DNA from: FEN-987 sp049521055
GTDB lineage: Archaea; Thermoproteota; Bathyarchaeia; 40CM-2-53-6
DNA length: 6,143 nucleotides
Assembly (NCBI GenBank): GCA_049521055.1
Contig: JBEKPE010000168.1
Location: 1 to 6,143, forward strand
Direction: 5' to 3'
Part shown: one piece after another, positions 1 through 5,732 of the stretch
Layout of the letters: the number at the start of each line of letters is the position of its first letter
Numbering within the stretch: position 1 is the stretch's first letter
The notes under the pieces: generated by a model
What the model was told of the DNA's origin: nothing
The model's input: only the letters and a program-made list of their open reading frames with translations
The model's database searches: none
Program-made: the position numbers and the translations under genes

Positions 1-284
1 AATACATACCACTTTAGGTTGGTTTCTAGTTCGTGGAAATGATTAAGCTGTTTTTGATAGCGAAGGTTATCGTCAGGCCTGCTTGGATCGACTGCCGCCA
101 ATGCTCCATAACATCTAACTTGGGCAATTCGACGATTGGGTTGCAGCTTGGAAATCATCGTGATGAGTGACGGACCTTCGTACCAAAACTTCTTACCGAT
201 TCGGTCGGAATAATCTCGGCAAGCATAAGTCAAGTTCTGCTCGTCAAGGAACACCATCACATTTTCGAGGGGAGAGGTCGTCAA
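1..284 (-). CDS. NYN-domain (PIN-like nuclease) protein, N-terminal part, cut by window edge
   Basis: An open frame enters from the left edge and is preceded by an in-frame TAG at 300-302. Reading from TTG at 284 gives 94 residues. Residues 9-18 read NVMVFLDEQN, which fits the first strand of the NYN/DUF88 (LabA-like) fold: a hydrophobic strand ending in an acidic residue (D14) followed by N17. Residues 55-60 (QVRCYG) and the LRYQKQLNHF stretch at 74-83 match the family's second strand and the helix before its next strand. NYN proteins are metal-dependent RNases related to PIN domains and are often associated with RNA turnover or toxin-like roles. The later acidic residues that would complete the active site lie outside the window. 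ATG at 257 is an alternative start but would cut into the first strand, so TTG 284 (or GTG 260) is preferred. The family call is from motif recognition only. The substrate is unknown. Confidence 0.6.
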   Translation of the reverse strand, partial: MTTSPLENVMVFLDEQNLTYACRDYSDRIGKKFWYEGPSLITMISKLQPNRRIAQVRCYGALAAVDPSRPDDNLRYQKQLNHFHELETNLKWYV

Positions 285-320
285 GGATATTGAACCTGGC
301 TAAGTAAGAGTTTGTTTATC

Positions 321-329
321 AATATAATG
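321..329 (-). promoter_or_regulatory. Candidate TATA box for the NYN gene
   Basis: Read on the minus strand this is CATTATATT. It lies about 26 bases before a predicted transcript start near 298, which would give a short leader to TTG 284. If the insertion-sequence end is at 298, the box lies inside the element, so the element could be driving the NYN gene. AT-rich DNA here makes chance matches common. Confidence 0.3.
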
Positions 330-346
330 TGTTATTTTTGTAAATT

Positions 347-1468
347 CTAGATTGAGTCGCTCGCATTTTGGATTAAGGTTAGCCATTTGTTCTTGCCTTT
401 GACGTGTATGCCTGCGGCTTCTGCGGGCGTTCTCTTATCGAGGGATTGATGTGGTTTAATGTAGTTGTGATAAATCTGGTAGCCTGCCAGTATTGGACTG
501 TCTTTTCGTTCCAAACCTCGCATGACCTTTTCCCTGTCCCTAATTTCTCCGTTCATGCGCTCCATCTTGTTATTGTTAAAATCGCCCTGTAACCGAATGT
601 GTCGGATATGTTCGGTTCTTGTCTCTAGGTTTGCGGTGCGAAATTCTTGGTTGTAGGCTTCATGGAAATTAGCCGCACCATCCGATACAAGCGTCTTAGG
701 AGTTTTACCTGCAATCGCTTTTGCCGCTTGGAATAGTGGGCGAACATCAGCCGTGTACTTGGTGTCGGCGACTTCTTGTGCTATCCAGAATCGTGTTTGT
801 TCATCCATCATCGCATATAGGTACTTGAGATTTCCTTTCACCTTGAGGAATAATTCGTCAGTGGCCCAAGTGTCGCTGACTTGCGGAGTTAGCTTGTCCA
901 CATACTTCTGCATCAGTTCTGTGTATTTCGCTATCCACCTGTAGATTGTTTGGTGGCTGACCTGTGCCCCGATTAGGCGTAGCGATCTAGAGGTATTTCT
1001 GAGGCTTTCGCCTGAGAAGTAGAGTTGCATCGCTGTCGTTATCGCTTGTGGGCTGTGCTTCATCTTCTCAAAGCCTAAGTTCACCGTGAAGAATTTTTCA
1101 CATGCCTTACAGGCGAACTTCTGAATGTCTCCATATTGGTTGTGACGTATGCCCCACCTGATTATGCTCTGAGAACGGCAGTAGATACAAGCCTCGAAGC
1201 TCAGGGGTTCTATTACGCGGGCTTGGACTCGTTGCCGAACTGCAAAACTAATTTGAACGGCCCAAATGTGCTTGCATCGCAGATTTCTATATTGAAAATC
1301 TGGGCAAGTGCATAACCAAGCCGCACTCTCTTTCTTCTTAGTTACGTCATACATGCCATGTCCGTTCTGAGAGGCTACCTTGTAGAATCGCTCATCTAGA
1401 CGCATTATCTGATTGGGCTTGTCTGCGATGAGTCGGCCTCTTTCTTCACGGGAGAGAACTTGAGCCAT
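347..1468 (-). CDS. DDE transposase with N-terminal SWIM zinc finger (IS6/IS240-like core)
   Basis: This 373-residue protein cuts and joins DNA ends of its insertion sequence. In order it has: a SWIM-type zinc finger at about 51-70 (C53-x-C55 then C65-x-H67); a second zinc ribbon with C94/C97 and C120/C123; a helix-turn-helix region at about 140-185; and an RNase-H-like catalytic core. The likely catalytic triad is D204 (WATDE), D263 (SDG) and E303 (MERMNGE), spaced 58 and 39 residues. The C-terminus has the YHNYIKPHQSL...TPAEAAG block common to rve/IS6-like transposases. All expected residues are present and there is no stop or frameshift, so it may be active. The start ATG at 1468 follows AAGGGG about 10 bases upstream, a weak ribosome-binding match. 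A TATA-like ATTATTAAG lies near 1508-1516 on the same strand. The SWIM domain presumably adds DNA or protein binding. Confidence 0.9.
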   Translation of the reverse strand: MAQVLSREERGRLIADKPNQIMRLDERFYKVASQNGHGMYDVTKKKESAAWLCTCPDFQYRNLRCKHIWAVQISFAVRQRVQARVIEPLSFEACIYCRSQSIIRWGIRHNQYGDIQKFACKACEKFFTVNLGFEKMKHSPQAITTAMQLYFSGESLRNTSRSLRLIGAQVSHQTIYRWIAKYTELMQKYVDKLTPQVSDTWATDELFLKVKGNLKYLYAMMDEQTRFWIAQEVADTKYTADVRPLFQAAKAIAGKTPKTLVSDGAANFHEAYNQEFRTANLETRTEHIRHIRLQGDFNNNKMERMNGEIRDREKVMRGLERKDSPILAGYQIYHNYIKPHQSLDKRTPAEAAGIHVKGKNKWLTLIQNASDSI

Positions 1469-1531
1469 ACCACTAAACCCCTTGTGTTACTATCTATGTC
1501 GTAACCTCTTAATAATCCTATCCCACTACGG

Positions 1532-1538
1532 TTTTATA
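1532..1538 (+). promoter_or_regulatory. TATA box of the three-gene plus-strand run
   Basis: TTTTATA is centred about 26-27 bases before a predicted transcript start near 1562, which would leave an 8-9 base leader before ATG 1571. This spacing is that of archaeal TATA boxes. It lies just outside the proposed right end of the insertion sequence, so this promoter probably belongs to the host DNA or island rather than to the element. Confidence 0.45.
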
Positions 1539-1570
1539 CTACTAAACCTATATTCTAACCGTGATAGGGT

Positions 1571-1741
1571 ATGCCTGAAGCCCAAACTGAAGAACGTGAA
1601 TCCACATCCATCAAAATCAAACCAAGTAAGTGGAAAGAGGCGAAGATGGAAGCTATCAAACACGACAAGACCGTATCGGAACTTGTTGAGGAAGCGATTG
1701 AAGAGTGGATAAAGGCACACAAAAAGAAATGGACAGACTAG
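1571..1741 (+). CDS. Small ribbon-helix-helix (CopG/antitoxin-like) DNA-binding protein
   Basis: This 56-residue frame starts at ATG 1571 and ends at TAG 1739-1741. Residues 11-17 (STSIKIK) alternate polar and hydrophobic as in the ribbon strand. They are followed by a helix at about 18-31, a turn at HDKT (31-34), and a second helix VSELVEEAIEEWIKA (35-49). This is the ribbon-helix-helix pattern of CopG, ParD and VapB/RelB-type regulators, which dimerise and bind operator DNA. The stop overlaps the next gene by 13 bases, indicating translational coupling. In toxin-antitoxin loci an RHH antitoxin is often the first, overlapping gene and represses its own operon. That role is an inference here, because the downstream partners are not recognised toxins. 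It could equally be a plasmid- or island-type repressor. Confidence 0.7.
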   Translation: MPEAQTEERESTSIKIKPSKWKEAKMEAIKHDKTVSELVEEAIEEWIKAHKKKWTD

Positions 1742-2286
1742 GCAAATTTACGAAACGGCAACGGCGTGAATATGTCGATAGAATGATTGCCGCACGGTTG
1801 AACGGAAGTACCGTAATTCACTCATACAATCGTATGCCTGGCGCTCCACTCCCTCCAATTCCGCAAGAGAGGAAGAAAGGCGTAACACTGGGCGAAATCT
1901 TGATTATGGAAGATCATGTTTGGCTGAACGAGAGTGAAGCCGAGCAGTACTTCAGCCATTTAGTCTCAATCGTTACAGAAGCGAGCAAGCCAGACGATCA
2001 AGACATTTTTCAAGGCATACATAGCGTCGATGAGGCATACGAGCAATTATGGATTGCATTTAATCAAATGCTTCCAGACATCGAGATGCGAGAAAATCCC
2101 TTTGCGGATAACTCGAAGCGACTAGATACTATTGAACGAGATATGACCGCGCTAAAAAGTCAAATGGACAGGAGAGATGCGAAGACAGAAGAGGCGTTGA
2201 AACTAATTCTGAATTGGAAAAAGATGCATGATCGAGTACATCAAAGAGACAAGGCAGGCTTCAATCGCATCGTAAAGAAGAGTTGA
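1729..2286 (+). CDS. Unknown 185-aa protein with C-terminal coiled coil
   Basis: I do not recognise the family. ATG 1729 is preferred, overlapping the RHH gene by 13 bases; an in-frame GTG at 1705 would add eight residues. The N-terminus (1-50) is basic (FTKRQRREYVDRMIAARL) and contains a proline-rich stretch (PGAPLPPIP, 37-45). The middle (about 51-125) is acidic and probably globular. Residues about 127-165 show heptad-like spacing (RLDTIERDMTALKSQM), which suggests a coiled coil. The end is basic. There is no signal peptide or membrane segment, so it is cytoplasmic. It sits between an RHH regulator and a small basic protein in one transcription unit and may act with them. Its length is unlike classic small toxins, and no nuclease motif is visible. 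Confidence 0.75.
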   Translation: MDRLGKFTKRQRREYVDRMIAARLNGSTVIHSYNRMPGAPLPPIPQERKKGVTLGEILIMEDHVWLNESEAEQYFSHLVSIVTEASKPDDQDIFQGIHSVDEAYEQLWIAFNQMLPDIEMRENPFADNSKRLDTIERDMTALKSQMDRRDAKTEEALKLILNWKKMHDRVHQRDKAGFNRIVKKS

Positions 2287-2290
2287 GTCC

Positions 2291-2572
2291 TTGCGAGATA
2301 AAATCTACGAGGAACTTTGCAAAATCTGTGATGAGCTTAGGGGCAACCTCAAACAAGATAAGGCATCTAAAGAGTTTGAAGATGGACAGAAGATTGGTCT
2401 GTGCTCAACCGAAGTACGCAGGTTACTCAGGAACGAGCCTGATTTCACCAAACGAATTGTTACACCACTAAAATCCAACCGTACCAAACGCAGAAGTGAC
2501 GTTACCCAACTGAGGGTAACGGCAAATTATCGTCTGCTTCTTCTTCGTGTCAAAAATCGTCTGCTAGACTAG
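2291..2572 (+). CDS. Small basic protein of unknown function, third gene of the run
   Basis: This 93-residue protein starts at TTG 2291, four bases after the stop of the preceding gene. An in-frame TAA at 2273-2275 leaves no better upstream start, and there is no internal ATG. It is helical at first (residues 1-35), with a strongly basic centre (LKSNRTKRRSD, 61-71) and a strand-rich end (VTQLRVTANYRLLLLRV). The C-terminal pattern LRV-x-x-NYRLLLLRV loosely recalls the final strands of RelE/ParE/HigB-type toxins (RVGDYRVLYRV). The N-terminal two thirds do not fit that fold clearly, so I do not name it a toxin. The close spacing implies coupled translation with the upstream genes. Its TAG stop shares bases with the stop of the convergent gene. 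Confidence 0.5.
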   Translation: MRDKIYEELCKICDELRGNLKQDKASKEFEDGQKIGLCSTEVRRLLRNEPDFTKRIVTPLKSNRTKRRSDVTQLRVTANYRLLLLRVKNRLLD

Positions 2573-2575
2573 CAG
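2561..2575. repeat. Perfect 15-base palindrome over both stop codons
   Basis: CTGCTAG and CTAGCAG flank a central A at 2568. The right arm contains the TAG of the plus-strand gene (2570-2572) and, on the other strand, the TAG of the minus-strand gene (2571-2569). With a one-base centre it cannot form a normal hairpin in a single RNA, so a stem terminator is unlikely. It could be a protein-binding dyad or a coincidence of convergent stops. Confidence 0.55.
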
Positions 2576-3102
2576 TCCGATAATCTCTTGATCTCCCCAT
2601 CAATTTTCGATATAACTGGTTGGATAGATTTCAATAAGCCACTTTTTTCATCTTCGCCAATTTGAAGAAACAATTGATTCCGATGGGCTACGATCTGTTT
2701 AGTCAACAAATCTAGCTTTTCGTTCTCGGCTCGTTCGTAATAGGCGTATATCAGTTCACGGTAGAGCGCAACAGTCCGATTATGCGTTTCCAGTTCGTAG
2801 TATATCGTTGTCATATCTGTTCGAAGTTTCTCTTGAACTGAAGGTAGGCGGCCTAGGAATGTCCGCCAATTCGTAAATCGCACCGCAAAGAATGGCGAAT
2901 CAAACTCACCTTTTTTCAACGCATCCGCTAGGTAACGGAGCGTCTTGCAATTGTCGTCTAGCTCCTTCTTTATGAGTTCTAGGAACTCTATAACTCGAAC
3001 TTTGTTCAAGTGGCCCTCGTATAACCTATCAATTCCGAAAGCTAGAAGCACACCAACGACTACAGCAACAAACTCAAGGAATGTCTGTAACCAGTCAACC
3101 AA
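2569..3102 (-). CDS. Single-pass membrane protein with long helical cytoplasmic domain, unknown function
   Basis: This 177-residue protein starts at TTG 3102; no ATG or GTG lies between it and the upstream in-frame TAA at 3124-3126. Residues about 8-24 (FLEFVAVVVGVLLAFGI) form one transmembrane helix. It is followed by positively charged residues R26, K34 and R36, which predicts a very short outside N-terminus and a cytoplasmic body. The body is mostly helical (IEFLELIKKELDDN, then about 90-145), with probable coiled coil. The arrangement, a short hydrophobic helix with GVLLAF then DRLYE and an EL-rich helix, resembles a widespread class of uncharacterised bacterial and archaeal membrane proteins (for example the DUF6090-like layout). 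I make no family assignment. It lies directly behind a broken transposase, so its native 5' region may have been replaced. Confidence 0.65.
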   Translation of the reverse strand: MVDWLQTFLEFVAVVVGVLLAFGIDRLYEGHLNKVRVIEFLELIKKELDDNCKTLRYLADALKKGEFDSPFFAVRFTNWRTFLGRLPSVQEKLRTDMTTIYYELETHNRTVALYRELIYAYYERAENEKLDLLTKQIVAHRNQLFLQIGEDEKSGLLKSIQPVISKIDGEIKRLSDC

Positions 3103-3123
3103 TGTCGCATTACCGACAACAAC

Positions 3124-3608
3124 TTAGGAGGTGGGTTCTTTTTCTTTCTTGCTGGCGTTCTGAATCAGAGTCAACCATTTGTTTTCGCCCTCGATTTTGA
3201 TGCCTGCGGCCTCAGCTGGGGTCTTACCATCTAATGCCATATGTGGCCGTATGTAGTTGTGGTAGATTTGCATGCCTGAAAGAATCGGAGTATCAGATTT
3301 CTCCAAGGTTCGCATACAACGCTCCCGATCGCGTAGCTCGCCGTTCATGCGTTCCATTTTGTTGTTGTGAACCGTCCCGTCCATGCGTATATCACGGATA
3401 TGCTCGGTTCTTGTCTCTAGTCGATTCGTGTAGAACTCTTGTTGATACGCTTCGTGAAAGTTGGGCGCTCCGTCCGTTATCAGGGTCTTAGGTTGCTTTC
3501 CCGCAACTTTCTTGCCAAGTTGGAATAGTGGTCTTAGGTCGGCTGTGAATTTAGTGTCAGCGACTTCTTTCGCTATCCAGAAGCGGGTTTGATCGTCCAT
3601 GAGGGCTT
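3124..3608 (-). pseudogene. Truncated DDE transposase (C-terminal part of a second, related IS)
   Basis: An open frame of 158 residues from ATG 3600 aligns without gaps to residues 221-370 of the intact transposase at 347-1468. I count about 110 of 150 identical residues (73%). Homology probably includes the codons GCC CTC just upstream, after which an in-frame TAA (3607-3609) closes the frame. Everything N-terminal is absent: both zinc fingers, the helix-turn-helix and the first catalytic Asp. The second Asp (D43, ITDG) and the catalytic Glu (E83, MERMNGE) remain. It therefore cannot be an active transposase alone. The divergence shows it is not a recent copy of the neighbouring element. It starts within about 20 bases of the AOR stop, so the remnant abuts that gene. 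No terminal repeat is identifiable at either side. Confidence 0.85.
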
Positions 3609-3620
3609 ATGGACGTTTGT

Positions 3621-5397
3621 TTAGAGTAGGCTGAGGTAGCTGAGTTTTTCTTTGGTTGGGACTCCTTGTTCGTCCCATCCTCTCATTTCGTAGTACGGCC
3701 CCAGCATTTTGCTCACGTCGCATGTTTGCCCTTTTGCGGTTCCTTCGGGCATTGGTTCTAGGAACCTGTCTGGAACCGTGTCGTCCTTTCTCGTGTAACC
3801 TTCCCGCAGGTTGAACAATCTCTCAAGGTTCACGATCCTCTCACCTACCTTAACCATCTCTGCGTAGGTCTGCTTCATGCCCGTGGCATCACGGATCAAC
3901 CGTTCAATTACCTCCGGGCTGAAACCGAAGTCGAGGCAGAAATCGCAAAACACGGCGGAATCGATGTGTGCGGCCGTTGAGCGGCATACCAAAGAGTTCC
4001 ACGGCTATAGTCCAGCCGTCATTATGATCGGCGCCACGAGATGCGGTTGCATAGTTCAATCCGATCCCTTTGGCACCTCTAGGGTCGTAGCCCGGCATCT
4101 CAAGCCCCTTGACGTGCATTGCGAACTTCCAAGCGTCGCTACCCAATTTCTCCGCCGCAACTTTGACTCCGTCGGCGAGTGTATTTCCTATCCCTTCCCT
4201 TCTTGCGATTTTCTCTACGAGCCATAGGAGAGCATCATCGTTTCCAAAGTTCAACTTCACACCTTCAGTTTGTTGATCGGTTATGATGCCCCTCTCGTAG
4301 CATTCCATTGCGAAGCCCGTGACCACGCCGGTTGAAATCGTGTCCATACCGTATTGGTCGCATAGAAGGTTAGCGTGAGCTATGGTTTCGAATGAGGGGA
4401 TTCCGCAGTTTGCTCCCAACGCGAATATGTTCTCGTGTTCTGGCCTGTCGGTTCTGACGCCGGCGTGTGGGCCCTCTTTTATGTCGATCCACTTTGAGCA
4501 GAGAACCCTGCAACCCCAGCAATGAACGAAGCCTCGGTTCGGGTATCTGGATTTTATGTAGGTGGCGTCGATCTTGTCAACTAAATCGAAGTAGCCGCTC
4601 TGGAAGTTTCTGGTGGGCATAAGGCCCATCTCGTTGACGAAGGAGACCGACCCCGTAGTCCCATCCTCTTTGAACGCTTTCACGACCTCATTGTTGTCCA
4701 CGATCTTTCCTATCCAAAGTAGTGTCTCCCGCCAATGATCTCTGTCCAGAAATGTCTCAGCCTTTCCGGTTCCTTGGACTGCGAAAGCCTTCAGGTTCTT
4801 TGAACCCATTACGGCTCCCGGCCCGCATCTGGCGGCGGCTGCGTGTTTGTCGCTCATTATTGCCGCAATCTTGACTAAGTGCTCGCCCGCGGGCCCGATC
4901 GAAGCAACCCTAATCGTAGGCTTCGAACCCAGCTCCGTCATGACCGCGGCTTCGGTGTCATGAGTGGTCTTGCCCCAGAGGTGGGACGCGTCTTTGATTT
5001 CTACTTGGCCATCATGAAGGTAGGCGTAAACTTTCTTCTCGGATTTTCCTTGGATTATGACACCATCATAACCCGCGAATTTGATATTTGGGCCAAGGTG
5101 TCCGCCACAGAAGCCAACAGAGATTGTCCCGGTCGAAGGGGACTTCATTCCGACCGTATATTTCCCGGTCAGCGGGACATTGGTTCCGGCGAGAGGGCCG
5201 GTCATGAAGATTAGTCGGTTGTCAGGCCCCAGTGGGTCAGCATGTGGCGGCAGTTCATCGTATAGAATCTTTGCAATGAAACCTCTGCCGCCCATCCATT
5301 CATCCGCAAAATCATTGTCAATTGCCTTCTCTGACGTCTTGCCAGTTGTGAGGTCGACCCGCAGAAGCTTTCCAACATACCCTTTGTAGTCTGTCAA
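3621..5397 (-). pseudogene. Tungsten-dependent aldehyde ferredoxin oxidoreductase, frameshifted
   Basis: AOR-family enzymes oxidise aldehydes to carboxylic acids in the cytoplasm, passing electrons to ferredoxin through a tungstobispterin cofactor and one [4Fe-4S] cluster. Translation begins at TTG 5397 (TDYKGYVGKLLRVDLTTG, the family's first strands). Seen in order: the N-terminal pterin-binding domain with GGRGF (36-40) and GAVMGSKNLKA (194-204); the cluster motif C293-x2-C296-x3-C300; the pterin motif D347-QYGM-D352; and the GYDPRGAKG...YATASRGADH block (436-458). After VELFGMPLN (466-474) the frame runs out of register and stops near 3904. The rest continues in the frame one base over (HIDSAVFCDFC, then GERIVNLERLFNLREG and MRGWDEQGVPTKEKL) to TAA at 3621-3623. 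The fourth cluster cysteine lies only in that second frame, so neither piece alone can hold the cluster. Summed length is about 590 residues, near the usual 600-620. Confidence 0.88.
3904..3992 (-). other. Frameshift zone of the AOR gene
   Basis: The upstream frame stays open down to its stop at 3904 and the downstream frame is open from at least TTG 3992, so the change of register falls between them. Sense-looking AOR sequence ends at FGMPLN (about 3980) and resumes at AAHIDSAVFC (about 3974), so the lesion is most likely within 3972-3985. There is no homopolymer here. In Pyrococcus furiosus AOR the active-site His448 and cluster Cys494 are 46 residues apart. Here the His of RGADH and the matching Cys are about 26 apart, if those histidines correspond. 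That favours a deletion of about 20 codons that also changed frame rather than a single-base slip. Confidence 0.7.
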
Positions 5398-5425
5398 AGG
5401 CGACGCGTAGTGAGGGAAAACAACT

Positions 5426-5433
5426 CTATATAA
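5426..5433 (-). promoter_or_regulatory. TATA box of the AOR gene
   Basis: Read on the minus strand this is TTATATAG. Its centre is about 26 bases before a predicted start near 5403, leaving about six bases before TTG 5397, so the AOR message would be essentially leaderless. This is the clearest archaeal promoter in the window and supports the TTG start, since no ATG or GTG exists in frame upstream. Confidence 0.6.
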
Positions 5434-5495
5434 CCTATGCCATACGCATCAAACATAACTGTATGCAGCGCCTGCGTTCCATGTACCAAATTCCC

Positions 5496-5537
5496 AGCAG
5501 AAAATCCAGCAAAATGGGATTTAATCCAATTTCTGCT
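5496..5537. repeat. Nested inverted repeats, operator-like
   Basis: Two overlapping symmetries are visible. The inner dyad has arms AAATGGGATT (5512-5521) and AATCCAATTT (5523-5532) about a central T, pairing at 9 of 10 positions. The outer pair is AGCAGAAA (5496-5503) and TTTCTGCT (5530-5537), a perfect 8-base inverted repeat. A third pairing, AAATCC (5502-5507) with GGATTT (5517-5522), competes with the dyad. It lies about 65-110 bases upstream of the AOR TATA box, where a regulator could act on either divergent gene. Confidence 0.45.
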
Positions 5538-5732
5538 CCCCGGCCATCTGCCTTAGACCGACCACCCTTGGGGTTTCCTCCACTCACCATTAGACATTGT
5601 TGCCTTCTATAACCGCGGATCAGCGCACACGAGCGTGACAATCTGAACGTTTAGAGAACGGGTTGATGTACGTCGTAGGTCCAGAGGCTTAGTTCTTACT
5701 TTCTCCGTTGGTTATCGGAGTTACCTCGAAAG

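Larger units (their letters stand above)
298..1518 (-). mobile_element. Insertion sequence with one DDE transposase; boundaries approximate
   Basis: The element contains a single intact transposase on the minus strand. Proposed ends are the bases starting GGCTAAGTAAGAGTTTG at 298 on the plus strand and GGATTATTAAGAGGTTA read from 1518 on the minus strand. They agree at 12 of 17 positions, including a shared TAAGAG block, and both begin GG. This is suggestive of terminal inverted repeats but could arise by chance among the offsets compared. No target-site duplication is seen: the flanking 8-mers TTGAACCT and TATCCCAC differ. The total length of about 1.2 kb suits a one-gene element. The transposase core resembles the IS6/IS240 group, but I cannot assign a named family. 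Confidence 0.5.

Noticed and set aside
404..944. Plus-strand open frames inside the intact transposase
   Set aside because: They are antisense to a protein with clear zinc-finger and DDE motifs and show no protein-like pattern of their own.
1482..1720. A 76-codon plus frame and a 64-codon minus frame
   Set aside because: Both overlap the RHH gene in other frames; the RHH frame has the coherent strand-helix-helix pattern and the promoter.
2283..2487. Alternative frames on both strands over the 93-aa gene
   Set aside because: The chosen frame abuts the upstream gene and runs the full way to the convergent stop; the others are shorter and composition-poor.
3904..3992. Programmed +1 frameshift in the AOR
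   Set aside because: No slippery run or stimulatory element is seen, and the apparent loss of about 20 residues at the same spot fits a deletion better. AOR genes are not known to use programmed shifts.
3877..5389. Several plus-strand open frames across the AOR
   Set aside because: They are antisense to strongly conserved AOR sequence.
5435..5641. 68-codon minus-strand frame in the divergent control region
   Set aside because: It has a low-complexity basic composition, spans the AOR promoter and the dyads, and has no recognisable fold.
5703..5720. CTCCG...CGGAG hairpin as a terminator or RNA gene
   Set aside because: It has only five base pairs, with no T-run directly after it and no extended conserved structure.
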